A stretch of 64,000 nt of DNA. It comes from Orientallactaga sibirica. Taxonomy: Eukaryota > Chordata > Mammalia > Rodentia > Dipodidae. The notes under the pieces are model-generated. The model saw nothing but the letters and a program-made list of their open reading frames with translations. It made no database searches and was not told the DNA's origin. Position 1 is the stretch's first letter, and every line of letters begins with the position of its first letter. The stretch is taken from the NCBI GenBank assembly GCA_036365145.1, contig JAEOAD010001469.1:62001-126000 (forward strand). The letters are read 5' to 3'. Shown piece by piece: positions 23,871 to 36,504 of this stretch. A program made the position numbers and the translations under genes.

Positions 23871-26800
23871 AAACTGTACTGTGTGAAATAAGCTAGTTCT
23901 GTTCTCGGAATGAGTTGCTTTGCTCCTAAGACGCTTGAGTGCAGCAAGTTGATACTTTATTGGTTTGTGTAATCTATCAAGATGTACATCTTAGTAGATT
24001 CGTTTCATTTCTAAAGTAGTTTCCTGAGAAAACAAAGGTCTTCATTGCCAAAAACCGTGCAGTGTGAAATAAGCTAGTTCTGTTCTCAGAATGAGATGCT
24101 TTCCAACGAAGACGGTTGAGTGCAGCAAGATCAAACTTTCCTGGTTTGTGTAATCTGACAATATGTACAACTTAGTAGATTCGTTTCATTTCTAAAGTAG
24201 TTTGCTTAGAAAACAAAGATCTTCATTGTCGAAAACTATACTGTGTGAAATAAGCTAGTTCTGTTCTCGGAATGAGTTGCTTTACTATGAAGACGGTTGA
24301 GTGCAGCAGGTTGATACTTTCATGGTTTGTCCAATCTATCAAGATGTACATCTTAGTAGATTCGTTTCATTTCTAAAGTAGTTTGCTTAGAAAACAAAGA
24401 TCCTCATTGCCAAACCCTGTGCTGTGTGAAATAAGCTAGTTCTGTTCTCGGAATGAGTTGCTTTCCCATGAAGATGGTTGAGTAAGGGAAGTTGATACTT
24501 TCCTTGTTTGTGTATTCTAAAAAGATGTACAACTTAGTAGATTCTTTTCATTTCTAAAGTACTTTGCTTAGTAAACAAAGGTCTTCATTCCCGCACAGTG
24601 TACCGTGTGAAATAATCTAGTTCGGTTCTCGGAATGACTTGCTTTCCCACGAAGACGGTTGAGTGCAGCTAGTTGATACTTTCCTGGTTTGTGTAATCTA
24701 ACAAGATGTACAGCGTAGTAGATTCATTTCATTTCTAAAGTAATTTGCTTAGAAAACAAAGATCTTCCCTGCCGAACACTGTACTTTTTGAAATTAGCTA
24801 GTTCTGTTCTAGGAATGCGTTGCTTTCCCACGAAGATGGTGGAATGCAGCAAGTTGATACTTTCCTGGTTTGTGTAATCTAACAAGGTGTACAACTTAGT
24901 ATATTCATTTCATTTCTAAAGAGTTTACTTAGAAAACAAAGATCTTTATTTCCAAACATTGTACAGTGTGAAATAAGCTAGTTCTGTTTTTGAATGAATT
25001 GATTTCCTATGAAGACTGTTGAGTGCAGCAAGATCAAACGTTAGTGCTGTGTATAATCTAAAAAGATGTACAATTTAGTAGATTCGTTTCATTTCTAAAG
25101 CATTTTACTTAAAAACAAGATCTTCATTGCCGATAACTGTACTGTTTGCAATAAACTAATTCCATTCTTGGAATGAGTTGCTTTACTACGAAGATGGTTC
25201 AGTGCAGCAAGTTGATACTTTCCTGATTTGTATAATCTATCAAGATGTACAACTTAGTAGATTAGTTTCATTTCTAAAGTAGTTTGCTTAGAAAACAAAG
25301 ATCTTCATTGCCGAACATTATACACTGTGAAATAAGCAAGTTCTGTTCTCGGTATCAGATGCTTTCCCCCGTAGACGGTTGAGCGCAGCAAGTTGATACT
25401 TTCCTGGATTGGGTAATATAACAAGATGTACAACTTAGTAGATTTGTTTCATTTCCGAAGTAGTTTTGGTACAAAAAGAAAGATCTTTATTGCCCAAGAC
25501 TGTACTGTGTGTAATAAGCTAGTTTGGTTCTCGGAATGAGTTGCTTTCCCACAAAGATGGTTGAGTGAAGCAAGTTGATGCGTTCCTGGTTTGTGTAATT
25601 TATCAAGATGTACAACTTACTAGATTCGTTTCATTTCTATAGTTGTTTGCTTGAAAAACAAAGTTCTACATTGTCGAACACTGTACTGTGTGAAATAAGC
25701 TAGTTCTGTTCTCAGAATGAGTTGCTTTCTCACGAAGATGGTTGAGTGCAGCAAGTTGATACTTTCCTGGATTGTGTAATCTAACAAGATGTACAACTTA
25801 CAAGATTCTTTTCATTTCTAAAGTAGTTTGCTTAGAAAACAAAGATCTTCATTGCCAAAAACTATATTGTGTGAAATAAGATAGTTCTATACTCAGAATG
25901 AGTTGCTTTACTACGACGACGGTGTAGTGCAACAAGTTGATACTTACTGGTTTGTATAATCTATCAACATGTACATATTAGTAGATTCATTTCAGTTCTA
26001 AAGTAGTTTGCTTAGGAAAAAAGGTCTTTATTGCCGAATGCTGTACTGTGTGAAATAAGCTAGTTCTGTTCTCTGAATGAGTTGCTTTCCCATGAAGATG
26101 GTTGAGTGAAACAGGTTGATACTTTCCTGGTTTGTGCAATCTACCAAGATGTACAACGTAGTAGATTTATTTCATTTCTAAAGTAGTTTACTAAGAAAAC
26201 AAAAATCTTCTTTTTTGAACACTGTACTTTGTGAAATAAGCTAGTTCTGTTCTCGGAATGAGTTGCTTTCCCACGAAGAAGGTTGAGTGCAGCAGGTTGA
26301 TACTTTCCTGGTTTGTGAAATCTAACAAGATGTACAATTTTTTAGATTCGTTTAATTTCCAAAGTAGTTTGCTTAGAAAGAAAAGATCTTCATTGCTGAA
26401 CATTGTACAGTGTGAAATAAGCTAGTTCTGTTCTCGGAATGAGTTGCTTTCCCACGAAGATGGTTGAGTGCAGGAAGTTGATACTGTCCTGGATTGTGTA
26501 ATCTAACAAGATGTACAGCTTAGTAGATTCGTTTCATTTCTAAAGTAGTTTCTTGAGAAAACAAACCTCTTCATTACCGAACACTGTACTTTGTGAAATA
26601 AACTTTTTCTGTTCTCGGAATGATTTGCTTTCCCACGAACATGGTAGAGTGCAGCAAGTTGATACCTTCCTGGTTTGTGTAATCTAACAAGATGTACAAC
26701 GTACATCTTTTCATTTCTAAATTAGTTTACTTAGAAAACAAAGATCTTCATTGCTGAAAACTGTATTGTGTGAAATAAGTTAATTCTGTACTCGGAATGA

Positions 26801-28839
26801 TTTGCTTTACTATGAAGATGGTTCAGTGCAGCAAGTTGATACTTTCCTGATTTGTGTAATCTAACAAGATGCACAACTCAGTAGATTCGTTTCATTTCTA
26901 ATGTAGTTTGCTTAGAAAACAAACGTCTTCATTACCAAACACTGTGCTGTGTGAAAGAAGCTAGTCCTATTCTCGGAATCAGTTACTTGCACGAAGACAG
27001 GTGAGTGCAGCAAGTTGATACTTTCCTGGTGTAATCTCACAAGATGTACATATTAGTAGATTCTTTTAATTTCTAAAGAAGTTTACTGAGAAAACAAAGG
27101 TCTTCATTGCCAAACACAGCACTATGTAATAAGCTAGTTTTGTTCTCCGAATGAGTTGCTTTCCCACGAAGACTGTTGAGTGCAGCAACTTGATGCTTTC
27201 CTGGTTTTTGTAATCTAACAAGATGTACAACGTACTAGATTCGTTTCATTTCTAAGGTAGTTTGCTTAGAAAGAAAAGATCTTCATTGCCGAACATTGTA
27301 CAGTGTGAAATAAGATAGTTCTGTTCTCGGAATGAGTTGCTTTCCCACATAGATGGTTGAGTGCAGGAAGTTGGTACTTTCCTGGATTGCGTAATCTAAA
27401 AATATGTACAGCTAAGTAGATTCGTTTCATATCTAAAGTAGTTTGCTTAGAAAACAAAGATCTTCATTGCGAACAATGTACTTTGTGAAATAAGCTAGTT
27501 CTGTTCTCGGAACGAGTTGGTTTCCCACGAAGATGGTTGAGTGCAGAAGTTGATACTTTCCTGGATTGTGTAATCTAACAAGATTTACAACTTTGCAGAT
27601 TCACTTCATTTCTAAAGTAGTGTACTTAGAAAACAAAGATCTTCATTGCCAAAAACTGTACAGTGTGAAATAAGCTAGTTCTGTTCTCAGAATGAGTTGC
27701 TTTACTACGAAGACCTTTGAGTGCAGCAAGTTGATACTTTCCTGGTTTGTGTAATGTTACAAGATGTACAACTTAGTAGATTTGTTTCATTTATAAAGTA
27801 GTTTGCTTACAAAGCAAAGGTCGTCATTGCCAAACACTGTACTGTGTAATAGGCTAGTTCTATTCTTGGAATGAGTTGCTTTCCTACGAAGACTGTTGAG
27901 GGCAGCAAGTTGATACTTTCCTGGTTTGTGTAATCTAACAAGATGTACAACTTTGTAGATTCCATTAATTTCTAAAGTAGTTTGCTTAGAACAAAAGATC
28001 TTCATTGCTGAACATTTTACAGTGTGAAATTAGCTAGTTGTGTTCTCGGAATGAATTGCTTTCCCACGAAGATGGTGGAGTGCAGGAAGTTGATACTGTC
28101 CTGGATTGTGTAATCTAACAAGATGCACAGTTTAGAAGATTCATTTCATTTGTAAAGTAGTTTGCTGAGAAAACAAACCTCTTCACTGCCGAACACTGTA
28201 CTTTGTGATATAACCTAGTTCTGTTCTTGGAATGAGTTGCTTTCCCACGAAGGTGGTAGAGTGCAGCAAGTTGATAATTTCTTTGTTTGTGTAATCTAAC
28301 AAGATGTACAACTTAGTTGATTCTTTTCATTTCTAAAGTAGTTTACTTAGAAAACAAAGATCTTCATTGCCGAAAACTGTACCGTGTTAAATAAGCTATT
28401 ACTGTTCTCGGAATGAGTTACTTTATTACGAAGACGGTTCAGTGCAGCAAGTTTATACTTTCCTGGTTTGTGTAATCTAACAAGATGTACAACTTAGTAG
28501 ATTTGTTTAATTTCTAAAGTAGTTCGCTTAGAAAACAAAGGTCTTCATTGCTAAACACTATACTGTGTAATAAGCTACTTCTGTTCTCGGAATGAGTTGC
28601 TTTCTCATGAAGACTGTTCAATGCAGCAAGTTTATACTTTCATGGATTGTGTAATCTAACAAGATGTACAACTTAGTAGATTCGTTTCATTTCTAAAGTA
28701 GTTTGCTTCGAATACAATGATCTTCATTTCCGAACACTGTATAGTGTGAAATAAGCTCATTATGTTCTAGGAATGAATTGCTTTCCTACAAAGATGGTTG
28801 AGTGCAGAAAGATTAAAATGTCCTATTGTGTAATCAAAC

Positions 28840-28853
28840 AAGATATACAACTT
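28840..28853 (+). other. Left target-site duplication of the L1
   Basis: AAGATATACAACTT, part of a satellite monomer, is repeated exactly at 37657-37670 after the L1. The satellite phase overlaps by just these 14 bp across the insertion. This is a true target duplication, not simply neighbouring monomers. Confidence 0.9.
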
Positions 28854-28870
28854 GAAGATGGCAGCTACCT
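28854..28870 (+). promoter_or_regulatory. L1 5' end with YY1-like motif
   Basis: The element begins GAAGATGGCAGC, containing AAGATGGC, the core of a YY1 site. Human L1s carry a YY1 site in this position, where it directs accurate transcription initiation. Its presence directly at the target-duplication boundary supports a non-truncated 5' end. Binding itself is inferred. Confidence 0.65.
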
Positions 28871-29100
28871 AACCTCGCCTCACTTCCGAGGAAGAAAAGA
28901 GAAGAATACTTAAGTTTAAAGGGACCTTTTTAAAGGGTTTGCTGGCTCCCGCATGCTTCCAGAGGGCAGGGGTGGATTTGCAATATAAGGAAACCACTGA
29001 TTCCCAAGCTCTTGGCAGGCGCCACTGCCTGAAAGGTCCCACTGGACCTGCCTGAGGCCCCTGGCCAGCCAGACATGGAGCACCATTGCAGCCAGGTCCC
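28871..29100 (+). other. Unique leading segment of the L1 5' UTR
   Basis: Non-repetitive sequence between the 5' end and the tandem units. It contains CACTTCCGAGG, an ETS-like GGAAG site on the minus strand, near 28880-28890. It becomes GC-rich from about 28940. No ORF is supported. Confidence 0.6.
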
Positions 29101-30960
29101 CAGGTCTGTGGACCCACCGAGTGAGCTAGATCCGCCCCACTTCCCAGGCCAGAGCCCCTGGGCGCGCCAATAGAGTTAGGTGCCTGGGTCCACAGAGTGA
29201 GACAGATTCGTCCCACTTCCTGATCCCAGGCCAGAGCCCCTGGGCACGCCAATACAGTTAGGTGCCTGGGGCCACAGAGTGAGACAGTTTCGTCCCACTT
29301 CCTGCTCCCGGCCAGAGCCCCTGGGAGCGCCAATACAGTTAGGTGCCTGGGTCCACAGAGTGAGACAGATTTGTCCCACTTCCTGCGCCCAGCCAGAGCC
29401 CCTGGGCGCGCCAATACAGTTAGGTGCCTGGGTCCACAGAGTGAGACAGTTTTGTCCCACTTCCTGCTCCCCAGCCAGAGCCCCTGGGCACGCCAATACA
29501 GTTAGGTGCCTGGGTCCACAGAGTGAGACAGATTCGTCCCGCTTCCTGCTCCTGGCCAGAGCGCCTGGGCGCGCCAATACAGTTAGGTGCCTGGGTCCAC
29601 AGAGTGAGTCAGATTCATCCCACTTCCTGCGCCCGGCCAGAGCCCCTGGGTGTGCCAGTAGAGTTAGGTGCCTGGGTCCACAGAGTGAGACAGTTTCGTC
29701 CCACTTCCTGCTCCCCAGCCAGAGCCCCTGGGTGAGCCAATACAGTTAGGTGCCTGGGTCCACAGAGTGAGACAGTTTTGTCCCACTTCCTGCTCCCCAG
29801 CCAGAGCCCCTGGGGGCACAGTTAGGTGCCTGGATCCACAGAGTGACAGTTAGGTGCCTGGATCCACAGAGTGAGACAGATTCATCCCGCTTCCTGATCC
29901 CGGCCAGAGCCCCTGGGCGCGCCAATACAGTTAGGTGCCTGGGTCCACAGAGTGAGACAGATTCGTCCCACTTCCTGCTCCCCAGCCAGAGCCCCTGGGT
30001 GTGCCAATACAGTTAGGTTCCTGGGTCCACAGAGAGACAGATTCGTCCCACTTCCTGCTCCCGGCCAGAGCCCCTGGGTGTGCCAATACACTTAGGTGCC
30101 TGGGTCCACACAGTGAGACGGATTCATCCCACTTCCTGCTCCCCAGCCAGAGCCCCTGGGTGTGCCAATACAGTTAGGTTCCTGGGTCCACAGAGAGACA
30201 GATTCGTCCCACTTCCTGCTCCTGGCCAGAGCCCCTGGGTGTGCCAATACACTTAGGTGCCTGGGTCCTCACAGTGAGACGGATTTGTCCCACTTCCTGC
30301 TCCCCAGCCAGAGCCCCTGGGTGCAGCAATACAGTTAGGTGCCTGGGGCTGTGGTCCCTCACAGTGGCACAGTGAGACAGTTTCATCCCACTTTCTGCTC
30401 CCGGCCAGAACCCCTGGGCATGCCAATACAGTTAGGTGACTGGGTCCACACAGTGAGACGGATTCATCCCACTTCCTGCTCCCCAGCCAGAGCCCCTGGG
30501 CGCAGCAATACAGTTAGGTGCCTGGGTCTGTGGTCCCGCACAGTGGCACAGTGAGACAGATTCGTCCCACTTCCTGCTCCCAACCAGAGCCCCTAGGTGC
30601 ACCAAGGCAGCTGGGAGTTTGGGTCTGTGGATCTGCCAAGTGAAACAGATTCGTCCCACTTCCTGCTCCCAGCCAGAGCCCCTGGGTGTGGCAATACAGT
30701 TAGGTGTCTGGGGCTGTGGATCCAACGAGTGAGACAGATTTGTCCCACATCCTGCTCCCAGGCCAAAGCCCCTGAGTGAGCCATTGCAATGGGGTGCCTG
30801 AGTCTGTGGATCTGCTGAGTGAGACATATTCGTCCCACTTCCTGCTCCCTGGCCAGAGCCCCTGAGATCGCCATTGCAGCCAGGCGCTTGGGTCTGTGGA
30901 TCCTCTGAGCAAGACATATTTGTCCCACTTCTGGCTCCCCGGCCAGAGCCCTGGCGCACC
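29101..30960 (+). repeat. L1 5' UTR array: ~22 units of ~82 bp, GC-rich
   Basis: I count about 22 copies of a unit of the form GTGCCTGGGTCCACAGAGTG, AGACAGATTCGTCCCACTTC, CTGCTCCCGGCCAGAGCCCC, TGGGCGCGCCAATACAGTTAG. Spacing is 79-84 bp in the first two thirds and 90-100 bp nearer ORF1, where an extra GTGGCACAGTGAGAC-like segment appears. Most units carry CACTTCCTG, an ETS-type motif on the minus strand. Several carry the palindrome GGCGCGCC (29161, 29405, 29568, 29916). The position resembles the monomer promoters of mouse L1s, where copy number affects transcription, but the sequence is different. Long open frames on both strands here follow from the repeat and have no start context or family resemblance. 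Confidence 0.9.
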
Positions 30961-31100
30961 ATCACAGGCAGGTTCCCTGGGCCTGTGGAGCCATATCACC
31001 TGCCTGGAACCTGTGCAGCCACACTGCAGGTCAAGCCCCACCCATTCCCTGTGCCATCACAAGACAGATCCCACTGAGCCAGTGTCTCTGAACTGGTGTG

Positions 31101-32290
31101 ATGCACAGATCACAGCAAAAAAGGAAGAGCATGAAAAACCAGATACAAGTAAATCAAGCTACACTATCCAGTCCTACAATGGATGTCTCTAATCAAATAA
31201 TAGAAGAGACATTAGAATCAGAACCTCAAAATGAAGAGACAAGCTATGCAACCCTGGCCAAGCAAATAGCACAACTCTCAGAAAGTCAACAAAGAGCCAA
31301 TAATTGTATGAATGTTATCCTTGCTAGATTAGACCTAATAGAAAAGAACCAGGAAGGGTTCCAAAAACAGTTAAATGAGCTGAAGGAGAGTGAAAAAAAG
31401 AAGTCCTCAATAACCAGATGGCTAAGTTCAATGAAGACATAAAAAAATGAAAGGATGAACTCCAAGAAGCATTAAGAAGGTCAGAAAATGACATGAAAAG
31501 GGAACTAGAAAGAGGGATGGAAACTATACATAAAAAAACAGTAGAAAATGTGAACCAAATTGAACAAACCCAAAACTCTATAGAAGATCTTAAGAATAGA
31601 GTCAGCCAAGTAGAGGATAGAAACTCAGAACTGGAAGACAAAACAGAAGAAACAGTTTGTGAGTCCAGAAACTTCAACAAGTTCAAAAATTATTGTGAAC
31701 AGAACATGAGGGAAATGTGGGATATCCTGAAGCACCCAAACATTAGGATCATGGGCATACCAGAGGGGGAAGAAACACAGACTAAAGGAATGGAAAGCTT
31801 ATTCAACAAAATAATTGAAGAAAACTTTCCCACTCTCTCAAGAGAAAATCCCATCAAGCTACAAGAAGCTACAAGAACTCCAAACAGACTGGACCAAAGG
31901 AGAAATTCTCCGAGACACATTATCTTTAAGACTCTAAACATCAAGCACAAAGAGAAAATCCTAAAAGCAGCCAGGGAAAAACAACACATTACATATAAAG
32001 GGAACCCCATTAGAATTACCTCAGATTTCTCAATGGAAACCCTAAAAGCCAGAAGGGCCTGGAATGGAACACTGAAAACTCTAAGAACCCATGGTTTCCA
32101 GCCACAACTACTCTATCCAGCAAAAGTATCCCTCATAATAGATGGTGAAAGAAAAACATTCCATGATAAAACTCATCTCTACAAATATATGAACACAAAG
32201 CCAAACCTACAGAAAGCACTTCAGGGAATTCTTCACACAGAAGAAACAAATAACCAATCTCAAGAGCCCTCAAGAAGCAGTCCACATTAA
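31101..32290 (+). pseudogene. ORF1: L1 ORF1 (ORF1p, RNA-binding chaperone), frameshifted
   Basis: ORF1p coats L1 RNA as a trimer and acts as a nucleic-acid chaperone during retrotransposition. The first 114 codons (ATG 31101; a second ATG at 31131) form a variable N-terminus and the start of a coiled coil. After a -1 shift in the A7 run at about 31393-31399, and a TGA at 31448-31450, the frame stays open to 32290. That part gives heptad-rich coiled coil (IHKKTVENVNQIEQTQNSIE), an RRM-like segment around HPNIRIMGIPEGEE, and the C-terminal domain with SPRHIIFK and PIRITSDFSMETLKARRAW. Length, about 396 codons, is somewhat above human ORF1p (338). The stop is 49 nt before ORF2. The domain order is certain; function in this copy is unlikely because of the shift and the stop. 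Confidence 0.9.
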
Positions 32291-32339
32291 CCCCTTACCC
32301 CTCCAAAAAAACCCCACAAAGACCACAACCCACTACAAT

Positions 32340-35300
32340 ATGGCTGGTATTAAATCAAACCTCAAACTAATATCTCTGAACATTAATAGCCTCAATTCAC
32401 CCATCAGAAGACATAAGCTAACAGGGTGGATCAGAAAACTGGACCACTCAATCTGCTGTCTTCAAGAAACCCACCTCACCACTAAAGACAGACACCTCTT
32501 TAGGGTGAAAGGGTGGAAAATGATATTCCAAGCAAACACAAAAACGAAAAAAGCAGGCATAGCTATACTTATATCAGATAAAATAGACGTCAAACCAAAA
32601 TTAACCAAAAAAGACAAAGAAGGCCACTTCTTACTTATCAAGGGAACAATCCAACAAGAGGACATCACAATCATCAATATTTATGCACCAAACACAGGTG
32701 CACCACAATTCATAAAGCAAAATCTACTTGGCAACAAAACAGAAATAAACACCAACACCATCATAGTCGGGGACTTCAATATTCCACTATCAACAATGGA
32801 TAGATCATCCAAACAGAAAATTAATAGAGAAGTAAGAGAGCTCAACAACACCATAGAGCAACTAGACCTAACAGACGTATATAGAACATTCCACCCAAAA
32901 TCTACAGATTACACATTCTTCTCAGCAGCACATGGAACCTTCTCTAAAATATGTCATGTACTGGGCCACAAAGCCTGCCTCCATACTTTCAAGAAAATTG
33001 ATGTAATTTCCTGCATGATATCAGACCACAATGCTGTAATGCTAGAAATTAACAACAAAAAGTACACCAGGAATCCCGCTACCTCCTGGAAATTGAACAA
33101 CACACTTTTAAACAACAAATGGGTTGTGGATGAAATAAAGAATGAAATTGCAAAATTTCTAGAACTCAATGACAATGAGAACACATCATACCAAAACTTG
33201 TGGGACACAATGAAGGCAGTCCTTAGGGGAAAAATCATAGCACTAAATGCCATCATAAGAAAAATAGAAAGATCCCAAATCAATAACCTGAGCATTCACC
33301 TAAAAGCATTGGAAAGGCTAGAAGAAACCAACCCAAAAATTTCCAGACGGAAAGAAATAATTAAAATCAGAGCAGAAATTAATGAATTGGAAACTAAGAG
33401 GACAATTAAGAAAATTGACGAAACAAAGATCTGGTTCTTCAAAAAAATTAACAAGATTGATACAACCCTAGCCAATTTGATCAAGCGGAAAAAAGAAACA
33501 CTTCAAATCAACAAAATTAGAAATGAAAAGGGAGAGATCACAACAGACATGAGCGAAATAGGAAGAGTTATTAGGACTTATTTTAAAACCCTCTACTCCA
33601 TAAAACAGGAAAATATGGAGGAAATGGATGAATTCCTAGACACATACCATCTACCAAAGCTAAGCCCAGAGCAGATTAATTTCCTAAACAAACCCATCAC
33701 ACCCTTCGAGATAGAAGAGGTAATCAAACACCTCCCCAAAAAGAAGAGTCCAGGACCAGATGGTTTCTCAGCAGAATTCTACCAAACCTTCATGGAAGAA
33801 CTGAAACCAATTCTTCTCAAACTCTGCCACACAATAGGAGAACAGGGAGAGATCCCTAACTCTTTTATGAAGCTAGTATCACCCTGATTCCAAAACCAGG
33901 AAGGGACGCCACAAGAAAGGAAAATTATAGGCCCATTTCTCTGATGAACATAGACGCAAAGATCCTGAACAAAATTCTTGCAAACCGAATTCAACAGTAC
34001 ATCAAAAGCATTATCCACCTGGATCAAGTAGGCTTCATCCCTGGAACGCAGGGGTGGTTCAACATACAGAAATCTGTCAATGTAATACACCACATAAACA
34101 AGCTGAAACACAAAAACACATGGTCATTTCGATAGATGCAGAAAAGGCTTTTGACAAAATACAACATCACTTCATGATCAAAACATTGGAGAGAATAGGT
34201 ATGGACGGCCCTTATCTCAACATAATAAAGGCTATATATAAAGCACCTAAAGCCCAAGTAATTCTTAATGGGGAGAGACTGAAGGAATTCCCATTGAGGT
34301 CAGGAACAAGGCAGGGGTGTCCACTCTCACCTCTGATCTTCAACATAGTGCTAGAAGTATTAGCTCAAGCAATAAGACAGGAGAAAGAAATCAAAGGGAT
34401 ACAAATTGGAAAGGAAGAAGTTAAGTTAGCCCTATTCGCAGATGACATGATTCTATACATAAGTGACCCGAGAACTTCCATCCCAAAACTTGTAAAGGCG
34501 ATTAGCACCTTCAGCAAAGTAGCAGGATACAAAATCAATGCACAGAAATCAGTAGCCTTTTTGTATGCAAAGGACAAAGAGACAGAAAAAGAAATAACTA
34601 ACATCATCCCATTTTCAATTGCAACAAAGAAAATAAAATACTTTGGAATAACATTAACTAAGGAAGTGATAGACCTATACAATGAAAACATAAAAACTCT
34701 CCAAAAAGAAATTGAGGAGGTCCTACAAAAATGGAAAGACCTCCCATGTTCCTGGATTGGTAGAATTAACATTGTGAAAATGGCAATTTTATCAAAAGCA
34801 CTTTATAGATTCAATGCAATGCCGATAAAAATCCCAACTTCCTTCTTCAATGAGATAGAAAAAAGTATCTCAAAATTCATATGGAAAGGCAGAAGGCCTC
34901 GGATATCCAAGCTCATCCTCAGCAAAAGAAACACCTCTGGTGGCATCACCATACCTGATCTAAAGTTATACTACAAAGCCATTATAATAAAAACAACCTG
35001 GTACTGGCACAAAAACAGGAATATAGACCAATGGAACAGAATTGAAGACCCAGATTTTGGGTTAAATAACTACAGCTACTTGATATTTGACAAAGGCCCT
35101 AGCAATGTAGAATGGAAAAAGGACAGCATCTTCAACAAATGGTGCTGGACAAACTGGACAACCATATGTAGGAAAATGAAACTCGACCCACACATCTCTC
35201 CATGCACAAAAATTAAGTCCAAATGGATAAAAGACCTTAATATAAAACCAGAAACTCTGCTACTACTGGAAGAAAAAATACGAGGAACCTTCCATGATAT

Positions 35301-36101
35301 AGGAGTGGGAAAAGATTTCCTGAACAAAACCTCAGCAGCTCAGGAAATTAAACAATCACTCAACCATTGGGATCTCATGAAGCTGAAAAGCTTTTTCACT
35401 GACAAAAATATAATAACCAAAGCCAGCAGCATACCCACAGAATGGGAGAAAATTTTCACCAGCTATACAACTGACAAAGGCCTAATTTCTAGAATCTACA
35501 AAGAATTCCAAAACCTAAACAATAAATCACCAAACAACCCACTCACAAAGTGGGGCAGAGAACTGCACAGGGAGTTCTCAGAGGAAGAAATACAAATAGC
35601 AAACACACATTTAAGAAAATGTTCAACATCCATAATCATCAGGGAAATGCAAATTAAAACGACTATGAGATTCCACCTTACTCCAGTAAGGATGGCTAAC
35701 ATTAAAAAAACAATGAAAACAAATGCTAGCGAGGATGTGGAGAAATAGGAACAAGTCTTCACTGTTGGTGGGAATGTAAAATGGTTCAACCACTATGGAC
35801 AGGGATATGGAGACTATTGAAAAGGCTGACCATAGACTTACCAATGGATCCAGTTATTCCCTTATTGGGCATTTACCCTAAAGGCCCCAAGCCTCAGATC
35901 AGAAACATTTGCACAACCATGTTTATAGCTGCTCAATTCATAATAGCAAAGAGCTGGAATCAACCCAGGTGTCCATCACTAGATGAATGGATAACAAAGA
36001 TGTGGTATATCTATACTATGGAATTCTACATAGCAGTAAGGAAAGATGAAATAAGGAAATTTGAAAAAATGGTCAAACATGGAACAGATCATCCTCAGTG
36101 A
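32340..36101 (+). pseudogene. ORF2: L1 ORF2 (endonuclease-reverse transcriptase), frameshifted
   Basis: ORF2p nicks target DNA and reverse transcribes L1 RNA there. About 1,254 codons remain. The N-terminal AP-endonuclease-like domain has N14, E43 (QETHL), D145 and N147 (VGDFN) and S228-D229-H230. Residue 205, a catalytic Asp in L1 endonucleases, is Cys (TGT, 32952-32954). The RT domain is readable across two shifts: [42 protein letters not shown] and the catalytic FADD (34435-34446). The C-terminal Cys-rich segment around 35724-35790 is readable only after a third shift and contains a TAG (35727-35729) in place of the usual Trp codon. All three shifts are -1, near T4 (33863), A5 (34112) and A7 (35704). 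The last 106 codons end at 36101. The identity is secure, and the copy is inactive as read. Confidence 0.95.
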
Positions 36102-36215
36102 GCTCACCCAAGCACAAAAAGATAATCGTCGCATGGTCTCATTTATCTGTCGCCCCTAACCAGATTCCACGTGACATGTGGCCAAACCTAATAAACACTC
36201 TGAGGACGAGACAAG

Positions 36216-36287
36216 AAGGAGGGTGGGATGGAAGGAGGGTACTGGTGGGAGGGAATCAGAGGGTGGGAGGGAGGACAAGGGGGGGAC
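36216..36287 (+). other. G-rich polypurine tract with G-quadruplex potential
   Basis: Many GGG runs separated by short loops, for example GAGGGTGGGATGGAAGGAGGG, shortened here to its runs: GGG at about 36220, 36224, 36236, 36247, 36251, 36261, 36265 and 36269, and G7 at about 36279. A guanine-rich polypurine tract is a known conserved feature of mammalian L1 3' UTRs. Confidence 0.8.
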
Positions 36288-36440
36288 ACAAATTGGGACC
36301 CAAAGGGAAAAATACTACAAAACCCTTTACTCTGAACAACAGGCTAAAACAGTGATCCTTCAGCAGGCCTACAGAGGGAAAACTCGAACCACAGGAACCT
36401 GGAGAGAACATGATGAAGGCCAACTTTAATCTCGTCCTGC

Positions 36441-36465
36441 TTCTCTTTCTCTTCTCTCTCTCTCT

Positions 36466-36504
<39 letters not shown>

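Larger units (their letters stand above)
3918..28853 (+). repeat. Satellite block B, ~138 monomers of ~181 bp
   Basis: About 24.9 kb of uninterrupted head-to-tail satellite. Monomers differ visibly from one another, often by 10-20% by eye, and fall into linked subtypes. Examples are GCAAGTTGATACTTTCC versus GCAAGATCAAACTTTCC, TTTCCCACGAAG versus TTTCCTACGAAG, and GTACTGTGTG versus GTACAGTGTG or GTACTTTGTG. I found no inverted monomers and no unrelated insert. Contraction junctions and local duplications are listed separately. Open frames of ~60-110 codons on the minus strand are read-through of the monomer. Confidence 0.95.

Noticed and set aside
3918..28853. Dozens of minus-strand ORFs of ~63-110 codons with similar protein sequences
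   Set aside because: They are translations of the satellite monomer. The 181-bp length is not a multiple of three, so frames stay open for about one monomer. They recur with random substitutions and stops and show no coding constraint.
28869..30965. Long ORFs on both strands (up to ~180 codons) in the GC-rich region
   Set aside because: They come from the ~82-bp L1 5' UTR repeat, which lacks stops by composition. They overlap on both strands, are low-complexity and have no recognisable domain.
28854..31100. SVA-like composite element (VNTR)
   Set aside because: No Alu-like or SINE-R parts. The repeat array leads directly into L1 ORF1, and the outer boundaries are those of a single L1 with one target duplication.
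31324..35844. Minus-strand ORFs opposite L1 ORF1 and ORF2
   Set aside because: Shadows of the A-rich, T-poor L1 coding strand. The plus-strand frames carry the recognisable L1 domains.
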